A stretch of 64,000 nt of DNA from Scilla litardierei (taxonomy: Eukaryota > Streptophyta > Magnoliopsida > Asparagales > Asparagaceae). The stretch's first letter is position 1; each line of letters starts with the position of its first letter. The translations under genes were made by a program, and so were the position numbers. Under the pieces are notes generated by a model. That model saw only the letters and a program-made list of their open reading frames with translations, had not been told where the DNA came from and did not search any database. Shown in pieces: positions 55,319 to 64,000 of this stretch. The stretch covers positions 192,397,689 through 192,461,688 of the forward strand of contig CM061141.1 of NCBI GenBank assembly GCA_030789695.1. The letters are read 5' to 3'.

Positions 55319-55718
55319 ACCGAAAATGACGTGCCCACGTGCCAAGGAATGGAGGAGCACAGCCGCGGTTGCGCCCACACCAGGCTATGCCAAAGTTGAC
55401 TTTTGTAAGGCTACCAGACGCCTGTCCCAAACCAAAGAAACGAGCATCCTGTGTGCAACGGCTATGGACATAGACCGAGAGAAGGCCAGAGATGGCCCTC
55501 AACCCATCTGCTTTTTCGAGGATGACCTGAAGGGGGTCGAGCTACCACATGATGACACACTGGTCGTCTCGGTGGTCATTGACACCTCCCTGGTCCAACG
55601 ACTACTTGTCGACACGGTAAGCTTATGTGACATCCTGTTCATGTCAACATTAGAGAAGATGGGGTTGCAGGAGGACGACCTGGAGCCCTGTTCAGGTCTC
55701 GTAGTCATCTTCACATGA
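55319..55718 (+). pseudogene. TatB protease with damaged active site
   Basis: Short leader (PKMTCPRAKEW...) runs straight into the protease; there is no capsid or zinc knuckle. The active-site block reads L-L-V-D-T-V-S-L-C-D-I-L-F: the Gly of DTG is Val (codon 55617-55619), which should abolish activity. MSTLEKMGLQEDDLEPC follows, and a TGA ends the frame at 55718. The longer frame starting at 55179 begins inside the LTR and its start is not natural. Confidence 0.85.
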
Positions 55719-55739
55719 CATTCTGCTCCAATCATAGGA

Positions 55740-56405
55740 ATGATCCGCCTCCCGGTGATGCTCGGGGAGCCTCCCCACTCAATCATTCTAACGATAGAGT
55801 TCATGGCCTTGAGAATCAGGTCGGCTTATAATGGGATAATCGACCGATCACTCCTCAACGTGACCAATGCCATAGTCTCGACTCTATATCAAATGGTCAA
55901 GTTCAAGACCCTGGAAGGAGTCGGGAGGATAAAGGTCAGTTTGGCGAGATCAAGAACCTACTACTAGCTGTCCAGCCAGGAGCGTGACATGGAACAATAC
56001 AACCTGATGGACCTTCTTGACCAGAGAGGAGGCTCGGATAACTCAAGACCCATTCCTGTCGAGAAACCAGAGCCCATTCCCGTCATCGGCGTGGAAGGCA
56101 AGTTCGTGTCTATCGGATTGGAGCTCAACCCTGCCATGAGGGATGAACTGATCAGATGCCTAAAAGACAACCTGGACGACATCGCTTGGTCACCCGAAGA
56201 TATGCCTGGCGTGAACCCATGGGTAATCACTCACCAACTACATGCCGGCCTTAACTTCAAGCTGATCAGGGAAAAGAAGAGGAACATCGGTGGCGAAAAG
56301 ATGAGGGCTGCGACCAAGGAAGTTGAGTGCCTACTCGAGGCCGGATTCATTAGAGAAGTCTGGTACCTCGACTGGCTAGCCAATGTAGTAATGGTGAAAT
56401 ATTAA
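55740..56405 (+). pseudogene. TatB protease end and start of reverse transcriptase
   Basis: Two pieces: 55740-55967 (MIRLPVMLGEPPHS, YNGIIDRSLLNVTNAIVSTL) and 55989-56405 (FVSIGLELNPAMRDELIRCL, DIAWSPEDMPGVNP, HQLHAGLNFK, LEAGFIREVWYLDWLANVVM). These match TatA 32349-32990 and extend further into RT than TatA does. A stop at 56403-56405 and then CopC at 56419 end it. Confidence 0.85.
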
Positions 56406-56418
56406 AGCGGAAAGTAGC

Positions 56419-57794
56419 TGTTGGGGGATGTCTGCCCTCAGTCCATTTGTATTTGATGCAAATGATTTTTTTTATAATAGATGTGTCCCGAATAGTTTGC
56501 GTATAAGTCTAAATATTTTAGATGTGGTTTTAATTGCATTTGATGCAATTATATTTTAATAGATCGCAAAATGTTTGCATGCCTATTTGTAAATGCATAT
56601 AAAGTTTTCCAGGAATGTCCCGTTCAAGGTCGGTGCTCAAACGGCTAGAATTTGGAGCCAATATGGCTCAAGGTGAGCCATAAAATTAAATGCCATATTA
56701 AAGCTTTAAAGGGGCCACCTTTCCGTAGGCCCGGCCCAAAGGGTCCAGGCCACAGCCAATCAGCGCACGCAAGGCGCCTCTGGCGCCCTGCCAGGTGCGT
56801 GCCAAGCACACACCGTCGGCTACGTGCGCCAACTCAGTGGGGTCCACGCTGTGGGCCCCACCACACGGTTTGGAACCCTTGGTGATTAATTTTTGGAAGC
56901 TGGTTTCTTTTGGTGAAAATCTTATTTTTGGTCATATTTGAGACATTGTTTGAGGGGTCAAACGAAGTCGGATTTGAGCCCTGTTTGTTTCCATGCGATC
57001 ATCGTTCAGTGCCCTTCGATTTGATAGGTTGTATCACTTGTGAAGCTCAACTGTGAGGGAGGAAAAATTCACTAAAGTTTGGCCTTTGTGAAAGGCAAAC
57101 TTTAATTAATTATTTCCTCCAAAATTAATAGTCCCACATCAGATATAGAGTGAAGGGGAGGGGTCAGCTGCCTATAAAAATAGGGGTCTACCCCCCCTCC
57201 TTGAAACTAGTCCCAAGCTCTAGATCTGGATAGCTCCATTAAACGTGAGCAAGCCCGGATCTGAGCTTAAAATAAATATTCTCTTTCTCCCTAAATTTCT
57301 TCATTGCTCCTATTCGAGCTCTAGCAAAGCTACGAAGGAGCTCGGATAAGATCCGGAGTCTTGACGAAGGATCCACTCAAGGTTAAATATTCTTCGACGC
57401 GGGGTTGACTCGATGACAATGTTGTTGCTTGCCTCGGTACGCGGTGCAGTTTGGGAAGCGGTTCGGCTCGGGGCGCGGTTCAGCCTGGGAGATGCGACGA
57501 CGGGGTCAAAGAAGTGTTGCTGAAAATGACGTTTCGTATTCTACAGAAACAAAGTTAAAGGTATGTAGTTAAATTAAGTATGCGTTTATAAATTGCATAT
57601 GTTAATAGATCTATCCTTAGGGGTTGGTCGGACCCAACCCTGGGATAGTAGATATCTTGCCTAAGGTTTGTTCCATTTAGGGCTTAACTTGAAATTGTTT
57701 TAAGTTAATTTTTCCGCTGCTTATTTGATAACTTCGTCCGACTGACTTAGGCCAGACGTCATATTTATGGCCCTGATGACCCAGAAAACCCTAC
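56419..57794 (+). repeat. CopC 5' LTR (1,376 bp)
   Basis: TGTTGGGGGATG... to AAAACCCTACA beside the primer site. The second half is related to CopB/CopD LTRs (TTTGAGGGGTCAAACGAAGT). The first ~280 bases are not. TATA box at 57171-57184, GC-rich block at 56715-56880. Confidence 0.82.
57171..57184 (+). promoter_or_regulatory. CopC 5' LTR TATA box
   Basis: CCTATAAAAATAGG, aligned with CTATATAAATAGG in CopD. Confidence 0.55.
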
Positions 57795-57811
57795 AGTGGT
57801 ATCAGAGCTAT
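57795..57811 (+). other. CopC primer binding site (initiator Met tRNA)
   Basis: GTGGTATCAGAGCTATG directly after the LTR; the core TGGTATCAGAGC is the exact plant Copia site. Confidence 0.92.
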
Positions 57812-59990
57812 GGTCTATATTGATCTATAGTTTTGCAATTTATAAAATGTATGTGATACATCATGTTTTCTCCATGAGATGGAGGTTTTGATTTGAACTT
57901 TAAAAATGTCATTTTAAAGCAAAGGTTTTATTTCCGAAAATTGTTTTTGAAATTTAGATTTAATTTTAAAATTAAATCTTTAAAGTAATGTGATAATTTT
58001 GGATGTAACTTAAACTTATGGGATAAATTTTTGGTTGCATGTTTAGCAAGAAATTTTTTTGAGATAAACTTTTATTGCTTTGTTATGCCATGCTAAATTG
58101 TGTAGTTAATGTAGTTAATGGTTATATTAGTTGATTTTGATTATGTGATAATTCAAGAAAGACTATTAAGATAGCCATTAAAAACTTCAAGAAAATTATA
58201 TGATAATTTTGTAGAAAATTATATGATAATTTTGTAGAAAATTATATGATAATTTTGAAGACAAGCTATGATTTAAAACTTGTTGCAAAAAATTAAATTC
58301 ATGTTTAAGGTAGCCCTCTCTAAATTATTATTTTAATTGTGTTAATAATAATTTCGAACAAAAGGCTATGATGTAAAATTGTTGCAACTTGAATTTTAAA
58401 ATGCCTAATACATGATTAGAATAGCACCTTAAAAATCCTTATAGTTGATAAGGACATTACTAAAAGTTAGTAACCAATCCTAATAATTTTAAATTTTAGG
58501 ATTCAACTAGTTGATAGGATTAACTAGTTTTAATGAAGCCATTTCTAATCGAACGGGACACATATGAATACTAAGTTTCCTTCAATAGACTATGATCTGG
58601 TCTCACCCTAGCTTGACTTGGGATAGTGATCCTGACCTAGTCAAATCCCTGGTCGTGTTCCGCTGGACTGCAAGGATGTAAATTATGATTATGTGACACC
58701 ATCTATTATATCTGGTCAATTACGTTAAAAATCTTCTTCAAGGTTAGCCGTAACCCTCCTTGTTTTTGGATTAGGGGACTAAAAGATGACTGACATAGTT
58801 GTTGAGTCTCCTGAAGCTGTTACATGGTCTCTTTTAGAAACCGACTCCATCATACATGAGATGTAGTCGGGTATTAACCCAAACCGCTGCGTCGGGTCTC
58901 CTCGAGTATCGGTGTAAGTTAATATTAGACATGAAAACAAGGGTTCGACTAGACTAGTCATTACGGTTTGTTTCGTCTCCTCAAGATCATAAGTGACTAA
59001 GGGGTAAAACCAATAGGGAGTCACATCTGATGTGATTGATAATGAGACTATCTACCAACTGCAGAGTCGATTAACTTGTTGAGTCTACTCAAGGTTGTGA
59101 AGCTCAGGGTGGTTGGGTCCCTATCCCACTTAATTACTATATTCGTTCATCTATATGGATAAAGATGATCGCAGAAATAGTGGGAGAATACAGTTAAATA
59201 ACAACCATTTTAACTATATTTAAAAAATCATGAACATATGCTAAACTAGGGAAATTCTATGTTTTACCAAAATGGAATCCAAATTATAATATCCTTAAAA
59301 TAAATAAGTCAACTTGACAAAATGATTAGTTAAGGAATATTTGATAAACCAAATTATACTCTCATTGATATTAAAATGTCCTTCCTAGTACTGAGTTAAG
59401 GACAAATATTTCCTTAAGCTCTAAAATCTAACACAATAAAAGTACGATGCTTAACACTCGCCCATATGGACATGTGCAGCTTAAACATACTGATGTTCAA
59501 ATCAGTTTCTCATTATGACTTGTTGAGTCTCCTCAAGGTTGTATGGAAAACAGTTTCAATCCGCAAGGCTTGAAACTTCGATCAAACCGTTTGACTCGAA
59601 GATGAGTGTAAGAGCGGTGCAAGACAACGTATCCAAATTAGATCTTAAGACGAGCAACTAGTTGAGTCTCCTCAAGGTTGTAAAGCTCAAGTGTTCGGAT
59701 ACATGTGATGCTTGCACGGCTAATATTTATGTTTGGATATGAAATGTCTAAATATGATTTAGAAAGGAGAAGGCACTAAGGAAAATTCATTGAGAAAGAA
59801 TATTTGGTATATCATAAGACAAGGCATAGTAGGAGGAATTGAAAATACAACATGTTTGATGTCTAAAATTTCAGAATAATTGTTATACAAATATAGTCTC
59901 ACATGTTGGCTAATGAATAAAAGTTGTCTTTAGGCCATATGGAACTTATATCACACTTGATGAATGTCGTCACATTACTTTAGAAGAAAT
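57812..59990 (+). other. CopC leader without gag
   Basis: About 2.2 kb with no gag signature. A 22-23 bp unit (GAAAATTATATGATAATTTT) repeats three times at 58193-58262. From 58800 to 59690 the motif GTTGAGTCTCCTCAAGGTTGT or a variant occurs five or more times (58803, 59079, 59522, 59664; weaker at 58894 and 58969). The part at 58500-58720 aligns with the CopB leader (CACCCTAGCTTGACTTGGGA). Confidence 0.65.
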
Positions 59991-61489
59991 GTTTTGATGT
60001 GATTATAATGTATAACATTGTTGTATTAAGAGTTAATTCATGTATACGTAAGTTGGTAGCAAATCTTATATGGCAAAATAGATTAGGCCGTACCAAAGAG
60101 ACTAAGCTTCGCAAGTTACATAAAGAGGGGTCTGACCTCTCGTATTATAAGTTGAAAGACACTTGTGAATCTTGTCTCAAAGGTATAATGGCCGAAATTC
60201 CATCTGTAAGACAGTGAGAGAATGAGTTGGTGAACGCGTAGTCCCGTACATACAGATGTACCCGAAACCAAGTCTAAATAAGCCAAGATAAGGAATTCTT
60301 ATTTTATTAAGACACATGTTCTTGATGAAACACAAGTCTGTTAAAATAGAGAAAAAAGTGAAAGAAGTATTTGAACTGGTTCGATCGAATCGAAGAGTCG
60401 AATGCTTAGCTATGTAATTCTTGCGTAACTAAAAGAAAATGAGATTTTCTCACAGGTCAAGTCTTTTAACACATCAGTGTGTTAGAGAGCATGGATCGTA
60501 CTCTGTTAGACTTAGTGCGATACATGGCTAGTGACTCTGAGTTACAATCCTCGTTCTAGGTTAAAACCCAGATAATAATGCCTAGGTATTTGATAAGGTT
60601 ATGTTATAACCTTGTAAATATAATATTCCTCAAATTAGTCATTAAGAAGTCACAAGGATTTCTCGCGTCTCATGAGACGACAAGTCGAGTGAAACATCAT
60701 AGTTGATGATGACTTAGTCAACTTCCAAAGATACCTTTCGGACTAGTAACTCTAAGAAATGATTTGATGTAATACGAAAACGGTCTGTGCATGTTAATAA
60801 AGTATGGAATTTAGTTTATGTGCTCAAAGTAAGTGTTTTTTATTGGATGCAATTAAATCTTCGAGACAGAAGATTGGTGCAGAAAGAAAATAGTGAAGTA
60901 CACCTTATGATGGTTGAGAACGGTTATCATCCTAACTCTTATAAACAGATTATGATGAAACTGTCTCCCCAGCAGATGCGTACAGATATACTCGGACCGA
61001 AGTCGATGTAAATGCTCATGATGACCATGAAAACTTGAGCATTCATGTATAGTCTGTTTTCTAAATATGATTTAGAAGAACGAACTTATATGAATCAGCC
61101 AGAGTGTTTTCAAGGTCAGTGGGAGCGAATAAAACATGCGAGGTATCAAGGAGCCGGAACATATGTTGTCAAAGAGTTTGACACCTTATCAGAAATGATT
61201 ATGAACAGTCTAAATGACCAGTAACTTATTTGGATTATTCTCGAAAGGTAAGATGAGCTGGATGAGATCCAGTCAAGACGTTAATTATGGATTCCAAGAG
61301 ACCAAGGGAATTATTTGGATGAGATTTATATTTGTGGTCTTACATGAACATAGAAACTCCTTAAGTCTAAAACTAAAGATGTTTTAGCAGATTCACTCAC
61401 GAAGGCTCTGCCACATAAAGTCTGTAGAGACTTATGTGTAAATTCGGTATGAGATACCGGGATAAATGGGCCTGAGTGCAAATGAAAGA
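59991..61489 (+). pseudogene. CopC integrase, RT and RNase H remnants
   Basis: 59999-60217 keeps the integrase zinc module (WQNRLGRTKETKLRKLHKEG, then CESCLKGIMAEI), parallel to CopB; the second His is lost (RLGR for RLGH). 60787-61011 is a scrap of RT start (MHVNKVWNL). 61082-61140 matches the CopB region around EGFEVSGSK. 61380-61460 is the RNase H tail ending in GGTATGAGATACCGGGATAA. No frame is intact. Confidence 0.7.
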
Positions 61490-61959
61490 TGTTGGGAGAT
61501 ATGTATGCCCTCGAACTCGAGTCAATTTATCTCTATGTAAGTGTACAAACATCTTGTTCAAAATAACATTAAGCTGTTTGGTAAGAATTTACCTAAGTTT
61601 AATAATAATGTAGTCTTCATTATAACTTAGGTATAGTCCCGAGACTTAATGCGAGGTCAAACATGTATCAAGATGGAGATCTCGATAATGAAGAAGCATT
61701 TGACCAATTGTAACATAGGTCTAAAAACGTTCGTGGTCGTAGATGTTTCGAGAAAAGGATATCAAAACATCAGATAGACCAGTGTGTCTTGGTCTTCACC
61801 ATGCAGTGGTGACGATGATCTCTTGGTCGTTTGACTTGGCAAAGTCGAAGAAGAGACACATGTGCTCATTGGAGAATGAGTTCACTGAACGATCTAACAA
61901 GAGTTATTATAAGGTTATGATTGACCAATCTGTCAATGATAACTCTTAGTGATGATAGG
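61490..61959 (+). repeat. CopC 3' LTR, first part
   Basis: TGTTGGGAGATATGTATGCCC after the purine tract GTGCAAATGAAAGA. It aligns with the start of the CopD LTR (24352 on; AGACTTAATG(C/T)GAGGTCA, TTGGTCTT). It is cut at 61959 by PalC and should continue right of the window. Confidence 0.78.
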
Positions 61960-63641
61960 TGATCGCTTTCGGATATACACCCAGAAAACAATGTAGCTTT
62001 ACCGCAAGTGCACGGTTAAGTGGCAAGCAGGTATCGAATCACTGGGAGGACTAATGACAATACTCTATTTTGGTTACTAAGCTATTTGGTGGAAAATTTG
62101 TTTGGCGCTGGATGGTGTAACAATCGTTTGAGTAACAATGTAAATTCAAGATAATAAAGAAGTCTAGGGCTAGGGAATCCCCACTATGGATTTTCAAGTC
62201 ATCGACGTAAATTATGAAATACCATGCAATCAAACTTGAGTCAAGGTGAACTTGTCGCAACTAATTGGAGAACCAACTCACGTTGTCGCGCTATTGTATG
62301 TCTATCGCACTCTAAACTAGAGCCTCTTTGTCGCGCAAGACTAGTTTTGACTACTAGCATTAAGATCGACAATTTTGTCCAATCCAAACTCAAGCTCGCT
62401 GTCGTGCAACTTGAGTTCGGATCTAGATCTTGGTAGTTCGTATCCACTCACTTTCATGCAACGAATATGAGTATTGGAGAACAATAAAAATGCTAGGTTT
62501 GGTCACCATCGTGCACCAAACCTATGGAATTTCGATTGTAAACCTAAATCGAATATCTAGGGCATTCCTTGGATCAAGATCCTTTGTCGAGCTCACGAGA
62601 TCTAAGAGAAATCCCTATCTATCCGTAATAATTCAACCAAGATCTAACCTTTCAATCAAGCCTAATAGAATAGCAATTCAATAGATCTCACAATTCAGAT
62701 ATTAGATCCATAGGGTTCATCCCTTTGCCAAAGGAACTACTCACAAATCATATTAGAAATCAATAGGAAAACAAGATCAATAATAGAATTCATCATGCGA
62801 TCAAGATTCAATAAGAGATAAACCATAAAAATCAAAATTTGCAAGAGATTAAGACAAACCAATGTCGACAAAGAAGCTTTCAATAGAAAATTAAGATCCA
62901 AACTTCAATCTCTCGCCAATACCAAAAGCTTAAATATGATTAGAAACTAAGGAAAAATAGTTCTAAGAAGTTTATCTGGTCTCCTCTAGGGCTGGAGACA
63001 AAACTGGGCTTAAGTACATGCCCAAAAGAACCAAAAAAATATAGACCAAACTGCCCCTGCGCCGCTAGAAACCCTAGTTTTCCCGAATGGGCATCTGCGC
63101 CACTCAGCCGAGTGGAAGTATGACTCCGCCGAGTGAGAATTCTGACTCGGTCGAGTACGTCAGTCTGTAGATCGTCCAAAAAACAGAGAAGTCAGCTTGG
63201 CTCTCTTCGAAATTTTGGCCTCCACTCGGGCGAGTGGAGTTCTTACTCGGCCGAGTGGAATTCACCACTCGGTCGAGTACATTATGGTACTCAAGCTGGC
63301 AAATATTGTCGTGTCAGTCTTGCTCGGCCGAGAGGCCTGTTTCAGAGCTCATTTCTTCTCCTTTTTTGCTTTCTCGTCGTTTCCTTCGACGCCCTTCTTC
63401 TTCCACTCAACCTCCAGCGTCGTTAACTCTTCGATATGATCATGAGCGATGCTCTGGCATGTGTGCAAGTCCTCTAGGCTCCAAATTGCACTCGATTAGT
63501 ACATATCTCCTGAAATTAGACGAAAAAAAAAGAAATATTGAAAAGTATCGAAACATCGACAAATAATCGTTAAAATCGCGATATGAGCAATCGAAATGGC
63601 ATGCAAATATGCTGAAAAAGGTGTAAAATATAAGCTGATCA
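61960..63641 (-). repeat. PalC 3' LTR (1,682 bp)
   Basis: Minus sense: TGATCAGCTTATATTTTACA at 63641 to AAGCGATCA at 61960. Matches PalA and PalB but is about 0.45 kb shorter. ACTCGGCCGAGT palindromes lie at 63100-63350. The polypurine tract is on its right, so it is the 3' LTR of an element running off the window. Confidence 0.82.
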
Positions 63642-64000
63642 AAATCTCCCAAGCTTACCTTTTACTCGTCCTAGAGAAAGATGAGTAAAAAGGCAAACTC
63701 GGTGAAAAAATAAAATAAAAAAAGGATGAAAGAAAAATAAGGTGAAGAGGTGAAGATGCTAGATTATTCTCTCAGAACTTGGAGTTGCATACCCACATAG
63801 CATGACTAATGAATATAAACATGCTAAAGCTTTTCACTCGGTACCATCTCATATGGGTGCTTTTGATAGAAAAACTAAGAACATCGAAAATCATACGAAA
63901 CATGAAATCATTTTAGAGTCAACATCGTCTAGGGCATGTAAAACGATATACACAATCATAGATCACACATGTTTTAATTGACCGCTGTCTACTTGGAGTA
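63642..64000 (-). mobile_element. PalC 3' internal region, runs off the window
   Basis: AAGCTTGGGAGATTT (minus sense, 63642-63656) is the polypurine tract. The rest is non-coding and resembles PalA 7113-7650 (TAATCTAGC, GACGAGTAAAAGGTAAGC). No gene is seen. Confidence 0.7.

Larger units (their letters stand above)
54470..56418 (+). mobile_element. TatB: truncated Tat-type Ty3 element
   Basis: Plus-strand relative of TatA: 5' LTR, primer site, short leader, protease and the start of RT. It is cut in RT by the CopC LTR at 56419; the rest lies beyond the window or is lost. It has the same missing gag as TatA. Stops and frameshifts occur at about 55719 and 55968. Confidence 0.83.
56419..61959 (+). 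mobile_element. CopC: decayed Copia element, 3' LTR cut by PalC
   Basis: 5' LTR 56419-57794, methionine primer site, long leader, fragments of integrase and RT/RNase H, polypurine tract, and the first 470 bases of a 3' LTR. It lies in TatB RT. Its 5' and 3' LTR starts are of different types beyond the first ~20 bases. The polyprotein is far more decayed than in CopB. Confidence 0.75.

Noticed and set aside
61960..63641. Treating PalC as a solo LTR like PalB
   Set aside because: A polypurine tract and internal sequence matching PalA lie directly to its right, so it is the 3' LTR of a longer element.
1..64000. Host protein-coding genes, tRNA or rRNA genes
   Set aside because: Every substantial open frame was traced to a retroelement or a repeat. 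tRNA-like words are the primer binding sites of Copia elements.

Overview
The window is repeat-rich plant (angiosperm) nuclear DNA. The evidence is the density and type of mobile DNA: Ty1/Copia and Ty3 LTR retrotransposons primed by initiator-methionine tRNA or other tRNA sites, a Tat-type Ty3 element with a second RNase H and an antisense ORF, large non-coding LTR elements, a likely Helitron, a foldback element and a satellite array. I see no host protein gene, no rRNA or tRNA gene and no CRISPR array. The species cannot be told from this sequence. Element names used here (CopA-D, TatA/B, PalA-C, TgA-E) are local labels.

Left block (1-17816). A Pal-family Ty3-like element (PalA, + strand, 7113-17816) ends against a satellite array. 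Its 3' LTR is split by a complete non-coding LTR element, TgC (8632-16528, - strand, target duplication GCTGT). Its internal region is cut by another Tg-family LTR (TgB, 6321-7112). TgB is itself split by a Copia element (CopA, - strand, 706-6320), and CopA's reverse transcriptase is cut by yet another Tg LTR (TgA, 1-705).

Middle block (17817-26732). A 3.9 kb satellite is built from short (~73-84 bp) and long (~197 bp) units. It is followed by a short tandem repeat, a 0.9 kb palindrome made of palindromes, a probable Helitron, a (GT)25 microsatellite, and the 3' end of a Copia element (CopD) with a 2.4 kb LTR.

Right block (26733-64000). Two Tat-type Ty3 elements, TatA (- strand) and TatB (+ strand), sit head to head with their LTR starts 90 bp apart. 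Both lack nearly all of gag. TatA carries an antisense coiled-coil ORF and a 12-unit array of G/C hairpins. TatA's 5' LTR is split by CopB (33921-54141, GATGG duplication). CopB's 5' LTR is split by a solo Pal LTR (PalB, ATCCT/CTCCT). PalB is split by the complete non-coding element TgE (42729-52016, TCGGC duplication). TatB's reverse transcriptase is cut by CopC (56419-61959), whose 3' LTR is cut by PalC, which runs off the right edge.

All coding regions are broken by stops and frameshifts, so the sequence is a stratified fossil record. The points that go beyond routine annotation are structural: two hairpin repeats with compensatory base changes in the CopA leader, a hairpin array with compensatory changes in TatA, palindrome arrays upstream of the TATA box in Pal LTRs, a shared non-coding core in two Tg elements of different age, and two families that each appear to have lost gag.
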